Origin: Macrolepiota albuminosa
Lineage: Eukaryota; Basidiomycota; Agaricomycetes; Agaricales; Agaricaceae
Assembly (NCBI GenBank): GCA_027475525.1
Contig: JAMWFC010000055.1
Span: forward strand, 1,220,212 to 1,284,211
DNA: 64,000 bases
Direction of reading: 5' to 3'
Below are positions 24,623-35,529 of the stretch, in pieces. The notes below the pieces were generated by a model. It saw only the letters and a list, made by a program, of their open reading frames with translations, did no database searches and was not told where the DNA came from. Each line of letters opens with the position of its first letter. Positions within the stretch are counted from its first letter, which is position 1. Made by a program: the position numbers and the translations under genes.

Positions 24623-26960
24623 ATGTCCTTCCGTATTCCAACTCCGCCCCCCGTTCCTTCTCAGGCTGCCCAGGAAGCCGCCTACGCATACATCGCCAAG
24701 GCTAACCAGTTCATTTGGCACATCGAGGGCGTTGGTGCCGAGGCGTCTCAAAATCTTGTGGTTGGCGTGATGAAGTTACTGGAGCGATGGTATAAGGTGA
24801 GGGTCCTTGGCGTTGGCTGGGATCGCGAGATCGAGGTGCGGGAGTGGTGTTGTGCCCGGTATGTCGATAATCGTGGCGCCGAGTGGTTGGCGCCATTCTC
24901 CCGCTTTGTAAGTTGTTTCTGCTGCCTGCCGTGTCGCTTAGCTGATTTTTACCTAGGCGCCTCCCCCTGTCCCCACCATCGAAGATGAGCTGGAGGATAT
25001 TCTTTCTGGCGCGTTGCCGATGACCGTAAGCGCATCGGCAACCGAGTAAGTAGCTTCTGACCTTTCCTTCTCTAGCTATGGACTGAACTATCCCCCCGTA
25101 GCAAGCAAGAGGTATTGGAGCCTCTTGCTCAATTGCAGATCGAGCAAGAGCAGGAGGAGGCTGCCGCTGCCGCTGCCGCGCACTCCTTGGCAGTGGCAAG
25201 GGCAGAGCTCGCCAAGGAGCAGAAGAAGGAGTCCGTTGCCGAGGGTTCCAGCAAGGGGTCTCGCGCCGGCAGTGTTCAGAGCCCCACACTGCCGGCAGGC
25301 ACACAGGGTTCGCCTTCAAAGCCTGGCAAGGCTTTGAAGAAAAAGGTGAGTCTGCGAGCCCCACACTGCCGGCAGGCACACAGGGTTCGCCTTCAAAGCC
25401 TGGCAAGGCTTTGAAGAAAAAGGTGAGTCTACTGTCGTTGGCGTTTCTTCTTACCGATGTTAACTTTTGCTAGTCTTGCAAGGGGAAGGGTCCTCAATAC
25501 GAGGTATGCCGTCGTGACACTTTGCCGACCTTCTACTGACTCTCTCTCCCAGCTCCCTAGTCAGACCACTTTCGACGACAAGGAGTTGAAGGGTCTGCTC
25601 TTGCCGCGCCGGGAAGATGTAGTGATGGATGAGGGCATTGAGGGAGGAGTGGAGATTCCCGAGATGAAGAACAAGCGCACGGTTTCCCTGGCGACGCGCC
25701 AGGAGTTCAAAGATTCGCGTGGAGCGGTAAGTTGTCTTAGCCTTTTTGTATGATTTTTGTTCTCAAGCAAAGTAGTGTGACAAATGCTGGGCCGATAACG
25801 ACCCCGAAAGTTGCTGGTTCCCCACTGGCGCCCAACCCTGTTACCGCTGCGGCACTCTTAAGCGTGCTTGTACAATCGACGGCACCAAGAGTCGTGAGTG
25901 TGGCGGCGCGCCTGATGTCTTTGTCGAGAAGACTTTTTCCCAGGCAGTTTTGGTCAAGCGGGCGAGGGAGTTTGTTGAGGGGGAACGTAGGAAGGTTGCC
26001 GCTGGGAGGGCGGCAAAGATCAGCAAGTCCTCCTTGGCGCTGCCGACGCGCCAAGGAGATGAATCGGAATCGGTCGGCAAGCGCAGCGCTGGCGAGCGCC
26101 AGGAAAAACGCAAAGCCTCCTCTCCAAGCAAAGGCAAGGGTAAGGCCAAACGCGTACGCATCGAGTCGCCATCCCCCTCTCCAAGTGCTGAGGACAGGGA
26201 GATGAAAGAGTTGGAACAGGCCCTTGCCGCGAGTTGCCTGCCCTCTCCTAGCGGAGAGGCAGGTCTCAGTAAACTGCTGTCTCCAATTGACTTGGCGGAT
26301 GGCGTGTCTGCTGGCCCGTCCAACGTTGGCGCTCAAACGGGGTCGGCAGCGGAGGACGTTGAAATGGTGGCTCCTGACGATGTTGAGAAGTCGGAAGAGA
26401 CGGGCCAGGGGTCGCCAGGGAAGGAACAGGTAGATGAGGATGCCGAGGGCGACTTGGATGAGACATTGCGGGAGATACCTGGCGAGTCCCAGGAGTTGCC
26501 GACGGTGGAGCTTGCCGAGTCCCAGGAGTTGCCGACAGTGGAGCCTGCCGCCCCCTGGGTAAGTGAGGGCGACTTAGCCATGCAGCACTGGACGAGCTCG
26601 AGTGGCCCTTCGTCATGGACCCCCCAGCCTCAGCCAAGAGTTGCTGGCGACTCTTATGAGTGGCTGGGGGAAGACTTGGTCTATCCTGTGGTCGCCTTGT
26701 ACCCGCCCCAGGTTATAGAGCGGATGGCGGTACGTGCGGCAAGCATGCATGCAGTATTGGGTCGCGAGCGCGAACGAGCCCGGCAACAAATCATGGCGTC
26801 GCGACTTCGATACTCTAATTTGACCCGTAGTATGGATGCGCTGCAAGAGTACCAAGCCGACTGTAATGAGGCGCTAGAGTGGCAAGCCCTCAACCATGTT
26901 CAGGTTGGCGACCTCTTGCCTTTCGACGACTCCCTGCCGCTCTCCGATGGCGAAGACTGA
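24623..26960 (+). CDS. Antisense accessory gene of gypsy 2 with a Zn2Cys6-like cysteine cluster
   Basis: The gene runs opposite to gag-pol, between the integrase stop and the 3' LTR. Exons by splice signal and frame: 24623-24907, 24957-25045, 25102-25345, 25474-25503, 25553-25726 and 25776-26960. They join to 668 aa with every phase closing; the third intron contains the 77-bp duplicate. The N-terminus is short and globular. An Ala/Glu-rich helical stretch follows (exon 3), then a cysteine-rich segment starting CDKCWADNDPESCWF and PCYRCGTLKRAC. Its spacing CX2CX8CX8CX2CX6C resembles a fungal Zn2Cys6 cluster with longer first loops. The C-terminal half is acidic and Ser/Pro rich with basic KGKGKAKR patches. 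DNA binding and nuclear action are inferences. Alternative: a degenerate zinc protein with no regulatory role. Confidence 0.7.
25279..25432. repeat. 77-bp direct duplication across an exon-intron edge
   Basis: Period 77, with 75 bases identical (25279-25353 and 25356-25430). It repeats the 3' end of exon 3 and the splice donor GTGAGT of the antisense gene, so two equivalent donors exist on paper. Confidence 0.85.
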
Positions 26961-27388
26961 CGGACCTTAGGGTAGATAGGCCGTTTGTACATATATTTTT
27001 GTTGGCGCCTCGATTTTTATATAATTTTGGTGTTTCCCTGCCGAGTGGAGGAATTGAGTCCAATAATCTGAGTTAGCGTAGCGGCAGAGAGCAAGGAAAG
27101 TATAGCAAAGAGAAAGCAAGCAGTAAGTATTCTGAGGTAGGTATTAGCAAGAACAGTAATATATGAGGGACTTAGACAAATTTTGAGGAAAAGGGAAACG
27201 CTCAGTAAATCATCATAGCGAAAAACCCTTGGCGAGAGTTGCGCAATGCGCTAAGCGTTGGCGACACGCTAGCGCTGCGACTTGACTATGTAAAGAATTG
27301 TCTGTTGGATATAGTACAGTAAGTATCGGCAAGAAAGATAAGTAAGGTAAGTAATAGAAAGAAAGAGCTTATCAATATATAGTCTTTT
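26961..27388. other. Gypsy 2 spacer between the antisense gene and integrase
   Basis: The antisense gene (plus) and integrase (minus) converge here. No open frame is supported. The AT-rich interval probably holds both 3' ends. Confidence 0.5.
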
Positions 27389-28570
27389 CTAATCTGGTTC
27401 TTCTTCTTCAACTAGAGTCGGTAAGTCATCATCGTCCAGTAAGTCTGTTTCTTCAAGTTCCCTAAGCTTGGCGGTGTCGATGTCTAGCGCTTCAAGCGGC
27501 AAGTCAATGTGTTCTCTGGCGAGATACGGCAATAGGCGGAAAGCGGCAACAGGTCGATGTAGTACTGAACCATCTAATTCACAGAGCACGTAAGCGCCTC
27601 CACGGTTACGAGAGATAACTACCAAAGGTCCTAAATAGCGCGGGCGCATTTTCTTGTTGTATGAGGTCTCAATTTTGGAGTTGCGCAAGAGCACTAGTGC
27701 GCCCCTCGGGAAGTTGTAATCTTTAATGGTAGCGCTATGCTCGGTCTTGAATCGTAGAGCTGCTTGGCGACGGGCGCTAAAGACTACCTCGCGGAGTCGC
27801 TCTAAATCTTCTTTCCTTCGTTGGAGGTCTATGGCTCGTCTGGCGATCAGGTCAGTAGTCGCTAAGATACTGTTGGGTGCTGGTTGAAGGTAGGTCGCTT
27901 CTATGATGTCGGCAGGGAGTAAAGGATGGGTGCCAGTAGCCGCGTAATAGGGAGAGCAACCCATGCGCTTACGAATGGTAACCCTCTCTGACCAGAACAC
28001 TGAATATGTCGCTTCGCTCCAACAAGATTCGTCGCCATCGACTGCCTTGAAGAGCGCTTGCCGAACGTCAAAGTGTGGCCTCTCTACCAAGCCATTGGCG
28101 CGTTTGTTGTAGCCAGATACTCGAATGTGGTGAATGTTGTATTTCTTGGTGAGGTAAGTTAGCGCTCTGATGATGGGCGCACCGTTATCCGTGACGATCT
28201 CTCTTAGCGCTCCCCAACGGCAAATGACGTCTTCAAATAGCCACTTGGCGACCGCCTCGGTATTTTCTCTTTGGAGCATTCGAAATTCAGGCCAGTGGAT
28301 TAGCGAACAACGACCTTGAATGATGTACTTGTAGCGACCGGATTTGGGCATGTGCATGGTATCGACGTAAATTTTGCTGAAGAGAGGAGCTGGCGTTGCA
28401 ACGGTTGGCGGGATGAGCACTTGGCGCGTCTGTTGAATTTGGCAAAGGTGGCAAGTCCTAATGTACCAGGCGATGTCGGCACTAGCGTGTGGCCACCAGA
28501 ATCGTTCTAACGGAGAAGCTCGGGTAGCGTACAGACCTCTATGTCCTAGCTCGTCATGCATGGCGCGCAA
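27389..28570 (-). CDS. Gypsy 2 integrase
   Basis: The zinc-binding domain is MHDELGHRG plus CHLCQIQ. The catalytic core shows KIYVDTMHMP, IVTDNGAP and GLVERPHF, supplying D, D and E. The GPY/F-like module is PRYLGPLVVISRNRGGAYVL. It is separated from the RNase H part by one TGA at 28571-28573 (…ESRL-stop-VLRAMHDELGH). It is otherwise fully open, so the integrase may have been functional until recently. It ends with an acidic tail. Confidence 0.85.
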   Translation of the reverse strand: MRAMHDELGHRGLYATRASPLERFWWPHASADIAWYIRTCHLCQIQQTRQVLIPPTVATPAPLFSKIYVDTMHMPKSGRYKYIIQGRCSLIHWPEFRMLQRENTEAVAKWLFEDVICRWGALREIVTDNGAPIIRALTYLTKKYNIHHIRVSGYNKRANGLVERPHFDVRQALFKAVDGDESCWSEATYSVFWSERVTIRKRMGCSPYYAATGTHPLLPADIIEATYLQPAPNSILATTDLIARRAIDLQRRKEDLERLREVVFSARRQAALRFKTEHSATIKDYNFPRGALVLLRNSKIETSYNKKMRPRYLGPLVVISRNRGGAYVLCELDGSVLHRPVAAFRLLPYLAREHIDLPLEALDIDTAKLRELEETDLLDDDDLPTLVEEEEPD

Positions 28571-28573
28571 GAC

Positions 28574-31215
28574 TCATAAGCGACTTTCTGGCTTGATGAT
28601 CAGCTTGTGAGCTCCATCTCGATTTTGTCGCCAAAGTCGGTTGTCGGTAAAGAAGAAATGGGTGGCGTATCTGATAAAGGTCGCGTATTGCTCGTCGGTA
28701 AGGCCTGCGGGTCGCTTGAGGTCTTGTAGCCATTGTTCAACGATTAACAAGCGACTGTCTTCCGCCTTTGCCTTGGCGGATCGGGGAACGGCGTCGTAGG
28801 TCAGGTTTTTGCTGTCTTCTCTTAGCGGATGGGGTTCCTGTACGACTTTTACTGGAGGCGAATTTTGACTGAAAATGCTTGCCGTGTAGAATGTGAGGGG
28901 TGCGCTAAAGGTCTCGGGGCGGTAAGGGACGATGGGATGTAACAGGATGCTGGTAGGCTTTTGTCGTCGTAGTAGGGGGATTGGCTGTTGTATGAGGTGC
29001 ACGAAACCATGTAAGCGGTCGATCCAGTCCTCGAAATCGCTATCAGCCTGTGGGTCCACTGCCGGGTCGCCAGGCTGCCGTGGTCGCCTAGAGAGTCCAT
29101 CTGGTCCGTGGAAAGAGCTCTTGACGTGTACCAACTCAAAGTGAAACATGAGGATGGCGACTACCCACCGGTTCATGCTAGCGGATGGCTGGATGTCGGG
29201 ATTCTGCAGCATGCCTTTGATGTACCTAGCGTCGACTTCAACGATAAGGTTCCGCACGCCAATCAAATACATCTTTAGCGACCGGAAGGCTTTGAAGAGT
29301 CCATAGAGCTCTAGCTTAGGCTGACTGTAGCGAGATTCTTGGTCATTTAGCGTGATAGACCCAAAGCGGTTGTAGCGTCGCTGTTTCCGATTGTCGCTAA
29401 GGCACTGGCACAAGAAGTAGCCAACGGCAATGTACGAGGTATCCACCGCCAAGATAACAGGGTCGGCAGAGCTATAGTCGATGGGCACAAGAAGTAGCCA
29501 ACGGCAATGTACGAGGTATCCACCGCCAAGATAACAGGGTCGGCAGAGCTATAGTCGATGGGGACTAGGGGCTTGGTGTCTTGGAGGGCTTTTACTAAGT
29601 CTCGTTGTGCGGTAACCTGGTCTGGCCCAAATTCGAAGGGCTTGTTGGCGTGGGTGAGTCGGTTAAGAGCATGTGCGCGATGGGCAAAGTTTTTGACGAA
29701 TATCCTGAGAACGCCAACGGTGCCAAGAAAAGCGCGAACTTCAGATAAGTCGCGGCAAGGACCCCAGCGCTCCAAGAGTGCTAAGCGAGATTCGTCGGGA
29801 ACACGACCGTCGGGAGTGCAGATGTGACCAAGTATTTTGAACCTTGGCACGCAAAGGAGAAGTTTGTGACCGCTAAAGGTACCACCGCTATACTTCATAC
29901 GTTGGAGAACTCGATTGAGCAGCTGGAAAAAGTCCCATAGCGCTAAGCGAATGTTGGAGTTGTCGGGATGGGTCGCCGGTAAGCCGTTCACGAGTCGCCA
30001 GTCTTTGGGGCCTTTGACGCCAACGTCGTCGATGAAGCTAAGGACGTTATGCGGTATCTCGGGTTGGAGGATGAAAGTGATGTTGTCATGGAATATGGGG
30101 ACTGAGTTTGTCCAGCCCATCGGCAAGGTAACTAGGCGTAACGCGCCAAACGGAGTTTGAAAAGTGGTGAGGTCACGGGAAGAGGGGTGTATCAGGCGTT
30201 CGTCGTAGCCAACGTAGAGATCAAGGGTGGCGCCACAAATACGCCCGGCAAAGGACTCGGCAAAGTGGTCAGGGAAAGGCGGTACGCCAGAGTGTTGTAT
30301 GGTTACTCTATTCAGCGGCTCAAGACTGTGAACTATGCGTAGATTGCCGTTCTTTTTGAGGACACAGAACCAGCGGGAGCGGTAAGAACTATTGGAGGGC
30401 TCGTAGACGCCAGCCTGTATCTTGGTCCTAATAATCTGGCAGACCTCGGCTTCGATCCCAGGCGGTAACGGTCGGTTGTGCTCAGTCCACGGTACGTGAG
30501 GAATGGTCGGGATTACGACAGGCGGGAAGAAATCTGTACGTAGACTGCCGCGTTCCGAGTCCTCCCAAGCAAAGGCTTTGTCTTGCTTAGCGACAAGATC
30601 GGTAAGGACGTTCAACTCATCTTTGGTCAAAAATCCTGTATCGTGCTCCTTAGCGAACTGCTGCTGGCGTTCTGCGGTAAAATGTCCTGTGGGCTGAAAG
30701 GGTGGCGGATTCGGTGATAAGGTCGGCATGTCGGCAAGAGGGTCGCCAATGATCTGGCACTCGATTCTAAACGTCTCGGGAGAGTGCGTAGCGACGGGTT
30801 TTGTTTTAAGCGCAACTGGCTTATATTTCTTTTTAACTTGTACCCCTTTCCTTTTGGGAGCGTTAGCTTGGTTATACACAGATGTGGAAAGGGGAACTGT
30901 AGCCTGAGGGGCGGCAAGTCCAAGAACGGCAGGAGACGAGGCTCCAGGAAGGGTAGTGAGATACGTATCGGTAGACGCAATATTTTGAAATGATTCAGAA
31001 GCGGTAAGGTACAAGTAGGCAAGAGAGGAGTCGGTAATGTTTTGATTTTTCTGGGAAAGCTCTGCGTCGGTAGTGGGTAAAGTAGTTAAAACATCTTGGT
31101 CAAGAAAAGCAGTAGACATAACAGTTACAAGACCAGTTGAATGGTCATATTCCAGCGTTAGCGCTACATCTCCGTGATCGTCGCCAATCACCTCCTCGAT
31201 GGTCTGTGAAAACAC
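28574..31215 (-). CDS. Gypsy 2 reverse transcriptase and RNase H (frame split by a 77-bp duplication)
   Basis: RT motifs include RSRWFCVLKKNGNLRIVHSL, ATLDLYVGYDERLI, LPMGWTNSVPIFHDNI and the catalytic box FIDDVGVKGP. RNase H starts DPVILAVDTSYIAVGYFL, which appears twice because of the duplication at 29409-29562, and continues to QESRYSQPKLELYGLFKAFR and HGPDGLSRRP. With the duplicate discounted the frame is continuous from 31215 to 28574. This RT is of the gypsy type with ID rather than VD in the catalytic box. Confidence 0.85.
29409..29562. repeat. 77-bp perfect direct duplication in gypsy 2 RNase H
   Basis: 29409-29485 equals 29486-29562. 77 is not a multiple of 3, so it breaks the pol frame. 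Confidence 0.92.
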
Positions 31216-32768
31216 CGGTGGGGAGGCTCGTTGGCGTGTTGGTCGGTAAACTCCGGGGGCTTAGCGCGGGCGCCTTTTTGTTGTCCCCTAGGGAACGTTG
31301 GCACCGTTCATCGGATTCCGGAATTGGGGTCGCTAATTGTGAGGGTCGTTTCCTCGTTGGTAACTGTCTTGACGCCTGATCGCGCCAAGACGTTGAAAGG
31401 TCTGCCGAGTAGTAAGTCGTATGCCGGGGATCGCAAAATGTGTATCTGTAAGTAGAAGGTGATGTCGCCAAGGGTGCACGGCACGTTCTTGGCGAGGCCT
31501 AGGGATCTGTCTACCGTACCGTTAGCGCTCTGCATGTTTAGTATAACGGTAGGGTCGTAAATAAGGCCTAGATCGTTAGCGACTTCAGCTGCCATAGAAA
31601 TGATTTGAGACCCGCTATCCACACGGTAGGGTCGTAAATAAGGCCTAGATCGTTAGCGACTTCAGCTGCCATAGAAATGATTTGAGACCCGCTATCCACG
31701 ATTGCCTCTACCTCGTGCTTATTGTCGACGGTTAGCGCGACTGAGCGGATAGCGTGCGATTCTTGGGCGACGGTAAGGATTGCTGGGTCTTCTCCATGGT
31801 CTACTGACCTAAGATAGGTCTCCACAGGTTCCACAGAGGTAGCGTTGGCGATGGGGTCGGCAAGAGGGTCTTCAGTGTCCAAAGAGTCGACGGTAACGGA
31901 AAAACCAGGGAGCGTGTCGTCGAGATCCTCGACCTCGGCAACGGTTGTCGCCAAGGGTCGTCGGGGAGTGACTGCCGTCTTGACTTGGTTGCGAACGTCG
32001 GGAGCAATACTACAAAGTTCTTCAACTGACAAGGTGACATTGGTTTTCATGATGCGGCTAAAGACGTGATTTGATTTTTCGATGTCGAAAATTGGCGTGG
32101 TAGGTCGGTAGCCACCCTCAGGACGTTTCTCAGGAGCGGCAAAGTTTTGTTGTGCGGGAGCATGATAACGGTCGGAAATCCCTGAGTAGGGATGGAGAGG
32201 CGGCAAAGGCGGTTCGGGAGCGGTAGCGGACGATGATGCTTCTGGAGCAGTAGCAGGGGTAGTGGCAGGCGGTGCGGCAGGAGTGGGAGTCGGTAGCTTG
32301 CTAGCGGGAGGCATTGGCTTGTATCCTTTAAGAGGTTGTTTAGGCTGCTTAACTTCAACCCCATCAAAGACCTGATTCTTAAGCGAATCCAACTCCTGTT
32401 GGAGCTTGGCGATACGTTCTTCTCGCGAGAATGTAGGATGGTCGCCAACGCTGTCGAAATGTAAAACCTCGTGAATCATCTGCTGTTGAGTCGCCTGTTC
32501 TGGGTCGGGGTTGGCGTTGCCAGATAGCGTGCCGGTAACGATTTGTCCTGGGTTGCGCCTATGCCACTCATCAACTCGCTCCTGGAAGGACTTCTTGTCT
32601 GGGTAGTTGGGAATGATGGCGCCAGTGGTGAGGACTATCTTGCCGTCGATAGCCCGTCGAATCCTTCCTTGCCGAATGTAGTTTTCTAGGGTAACGCAGC
32701 GTCCTCTAGTCATGGTATGGCCAATTTCCCCACAGAAGTGGCAAGGACCAGGTGCGGGTACGTTAGCG
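31145..32768 (-). CDS. Gypsy 2 zinc knuckle and aspartic protease (frame split)
   Basis: From right to left: CHFCGEIGHTMTRGRC, a CX2CX4HX5C knuckle (near 32720); a Pro/Ala/Thr-rich linker (about 32200-32330); and protease VEAIVDSGSQIISM (near 31640) with an LLLGRPF motif near 31400. The duplication at 31546-31699 falls just after the catalytic DSG and splits the frame. Confidence 0.8.
31546..31699. repeat. 77-bp perfect direct duplication in gypsy 2 protease
   Basis: 31546-31622 equals 31623-31699. It lies just past the DSG active site. Confidence 0.92.
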
Positions 32769-32770
32769 GG

Positions 32771-34030
32771 TCAGTTAGCAGTCAGATTGGTGGTAATCAT
32801 AGTTTCAATACGTGTCATAGCGGAAGCGACAGCGGCGGTAATAGCAGCATTGAGCTCCTCTTTCTTAACGAAGTCGGCAACAGGAGGCGGGATGGGAATT
32901 ATACCGTTAGTTCGCTCAGGTGGTGGGCTCATCCTAGCGCGCTGCAGTCCAACGCCAGTGTCCGTTCCCTTGAGAACCCATTTACCGGCTTCAAAGACGT
33001 CGGCAACGTTATAGGGCTCATCTGGGTGATGAGCCTGATGAACTATCTCTAGGCGACGAGCTATGCGAGTCCAAAGCGAAGTCGGGATGCCTTGTTGGAA
33101 GGGTGATGAGCCTGATGAACTATCTCTAGGCGACGAGCTATGCGAGTCCAAAGCGAAGTCGGGATGCCTTGTTGGAATAGGCGACGTTCCTCGTTAATGT
33201 ATAGCTTGCCGTTCTGTACTAACCACCTAGCGAAGTCGGGATGCCTTGTTGGAATAGGCGACGTTCCTCGTTAATGTATAGCTTGCCGTTCTGTACTAAC
33301 CACCTAGCGATCTTCTGGAACTCGCGGTAATACGTGGAGAATGCGCCAAGAGAGGAGGTGCCACTGTCGAATGATTCCTGTACTAGTTTCTGGAGCTCGT
33401 TTACCGAGTATCGGGTAGCCTCTTCTGCGCCAGGGTACAACTGGATCACTGCCGTCTTCCAGTCCTCATACGAAGCGCCTTGGGCTGGAACTGGCGGTGC
33501 GGCAGGGACAAAGGCGGCAAACTCGGTCAAACCAGTCCACGTCTCTGCCGTGTCATATGATACGTATCTTGCCACGTACTCCTTCATCTGCGTATGGTCG
33601 GTAATGTTACAATCTCTGAATAAATACTCCAACTCCTTGAAATACTGGGAGAGCTCCCGTGGCTTGGACTTGTCCCATTTCGGTGCCGAGAAGTGGTTGC
33701 GTGGCGGCATGCGCTGGACTTGTTGTTCCATAGCGACTGTGTTGGCGAGTTCGGTTAGCGGTAGTGGGGAAGGAGTTCTAGAGATTGGCGACGGGGTAAG
33801 CAAAATGAGTTGAGAAAGAGGCGTTAGCGGAGTAATTGGGGTGATTGGTTGCGGTACGGTAAATGGCAACGCTAAGGGGTCGTCGGCGCTATAATCGAGG
33901 GAATGCGGGAAGAGATCAGGAAATGCGTCTACAGTGGCGTTCTGTAGTTCCTGTGCAAGAGAGAGACCCGGTAAGGCACCAGGTGGTTGTGGAGTTGATG
34001 GGTGGGAAGGAGCTATGCCTTCTGCCGACT
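32771..34030 (-). CDS. Gypsy 2 gag capsid (frame split)
   Basis: Open on the minus strand from about 34075 (after a TAG), through a Pro/Thr-rich N-terminus, to a capsid-like core: KPRELSQYFKELEYLFRDC, YEDWKTAVIQLYPGAEEATRYS and FSTYYREFQKIARWLV. Two 77-bp duplicates (33024-33177 and 33152-33305) scramble the frame between 33024 and 33305. No in-frame ATG was found upstream of the Pro-rich part, so the true start is unresolved. Confidence 0.75.
33024..33305. repeat. Two overlapping 77-bp direct duplications in gypsy 2 gag
   Basis: 33024-33100 equals 33101-33177, and 33152-33228 equals 33229-33305. Two such events chained together suggest three short contigs joined end to end. Confidence 0.9.
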
Positions 34031-34111
34031 GGTCTAGCAGGCGGCGCCTACGCTGGAGACGGGTTTCTGGCGGAATTCTGCCCTAGAGATCCCTTGCGGT
34101 GGGCTCCAATT

Positions 34112-35140
34112 TGATGATGCCCAAAGTTTAGTCAGTAACAAATGTAGCAATTGTGTTACCATACCAAGAGTGTGCGTTGGGCGTGCTAAAAGTGTGGTGA
34201 GGAGTCCCGGGCAGGTCTTAGAGAACACGTCTGTGAAAAAGGGTAAAAGTCGGTAACGGAGTCGGCAAATGTAAAGCGCTAAGGTAAAGCGCTTAGGAAA
34301 GAGCGGTAAGCGAACACGGCAAAGGTAAGCGGCAAGAGCACGATAAGCTTAGCGAAGTCTAAGCGTTGATAATGCCTGCCGTAGTTGCAAGGCGCGAGTA
34401 TGTCGAGTATTAGCGAACGTCTGCAACTGCCGATGAGTTTGACGTTGCCGACCGTAGCGTAAATGAGCTCTTGAGCGTAAGGGAGACTGAGGAAAGGGGA
34501 GTGAACTCTGGTCTATTGTTCTCTGATTTTTTTATGTACAAGTCAGTAAGTACTTTTATACTACAATGAGTTCGCCGTCGCCAGTGGCTAATGACGCCAG
34601 AGTGCGGTAAACTGGAAAATTTCAAAGGGGTAGCTCCAACGGTTTCAGATCCCTACCGTCCATTCAAGAGCCTTAGCAACGCCAGGCGACAGATCGCGAA
34701 GCTAAACCATCACTCCATCACCCTTCTGTCTGTCAGAGCACCTAAGCGATGTCAGGCGCCAAATCGAGACGCTAAGCGGTGTCAGACGCCAAGGTCAAAC
34801 GCCAAGCTGTCCATCAGTTTTTGATAGATCATCAGGCTTCTCGCTAAGCGCTGTCGTGTCAGACGCCAAGGTCAAACGCCAAGCTGTCCATCAGTTTTTG
34901 ATAGATCATCAGGCTTCTCGCTAAGCGCTGTTGTCAGTGACTGATGCCATCTGTCAGTTGTCATTCTGTCTGCCGATCGGCGCTATCACTGATTGGATCT
35001 GCTTCTTGCCGTGCGCGGCCGTCAGAAATGGCTTAAAATAGGTAGAACGCGTGCGCTAAGTTCGGAACGAGTGCGGCAAGGTTTCCGGAGCCGGTGCCGA
35101 GCCTGCTGTTGATGCGCCTAACCTGTATAGGGTCCTATCA
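34112..35140 (-). repeat. Gypsy 2 5' LTR (right)
   Basis: 1029 bp. Subtracting the 77-bp duplicate at 34779-34932 gives 952 bp, exactly the length of the left LTR. The base of gag and a likely primer-binding region (minus strand TTGGAGCCCACC) lie just inside, at about 34098-34111. Confidence 0.92.
34779..34932. repeat. 77-bp perfect direct duplication in gypsy 2 5' LTR
   Basis: 34779-34855 equals 34856-34932. The sister LTR has one copy, which proves the extra copy arose after insertion or during assembly. Confidence 0.92.
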
Positions 35141-35260
35141 CCGGAAGCATGCGTCAAAGAAGTTGATGCACTGTTCAATGCAATCACAGTCTAGGCTATC
35201 AGTCTAGACACATAGTCTTCGTCCGTAGTATCAGAATTGAACCCGAAAGGTTCAAAAAAG

Positions 35261-35529
35261 TGAAACAAAGTCAAGTATAGTTTAGCCTTACAGTCACACT
35301 AACAGAACCAGATCGATGGTCGATTCTAGTACTACGAAGTATGACAGTAAAATTGGCTGCCTTATGTAAGGCAGCCAGCATGTATGTAAAGTAATGATAA
35401 TTAATTAATATAGAAGTATGACAGTAAAATTGGCTGCCTTATGTAAGGCAGCCAGCATGTATGTAAAGTAATGATAATTAATTAATATAATTGTATATTA
35501 ATTAGCTAACTATAATACAATATGTTACA
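35261..35529 (-). repeat. Gypsy 1 5' LTR (right)
   Basis: 269 bp including a 77-bp duplication (35336-35489). It contains a 22-base perfect palindrome beginning GGCTGCCTTA (first copy about 35350-35371) that is half deleted in the left LTR. Bases 35145-35260 are the gypsy 1 leader. Confidence 0.85.
35336..35489. repeat. 77-bp perfect direct duplication in gypsy 1 5' LTR
   Basis: 35336-35412 equals 35413-35489. The left LTR has a single copy. Confidence 0.9.

Larger units (their letters stand above)
23325..35140 (-). mobile_element. Ty3/gypsy element (gypsy 2), innermost and youngest
   Basis: LTRs at 23325-24276 (952 bp) and 34112-35140 (1029 bp, equal to 952 plus one 77-bp duplication) run TGATGA...CCTATCA and are nearly identical. 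The target duplication CCGG is at 23321-23324 and 35141-35144. The minus strand carries gag, knuckle, protease, RT, RNase H and integrase. A plus-strand intron-containing gene lies between integrase and the 3' LTR. A minus-strand purine run (GTTGGGGGGAGA, 24277-24288) abuts the 3' LTR. Apart from duplications and one TGA it looks nearly intact. Confidence 0.92.
12072..35529 (-). mobile_element. Ty3/gypsy chromovirus (gypsy 1), inserted in copia gag
   Basis: LTRs at 12072-12254 and 35261-35529 start TGAAACAAAG and end ATATGTTACA. Flanks are CAGAT (12067-12071) and CGGAT (35530-35534), a 4-of-5 target duplication. A purine run AAAGGGGGGCA on the minus strand (12255-12265) abuts the left LTR. 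Leftward order is gag, knuckle, protease, RT, RNase H, integrase, chromodomain and an accessory frame. It is interrupted between the 5' LTR and gag by gypsy 2 (23325-35140). Numerous stops show it is dead. Confidence 0.9.
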
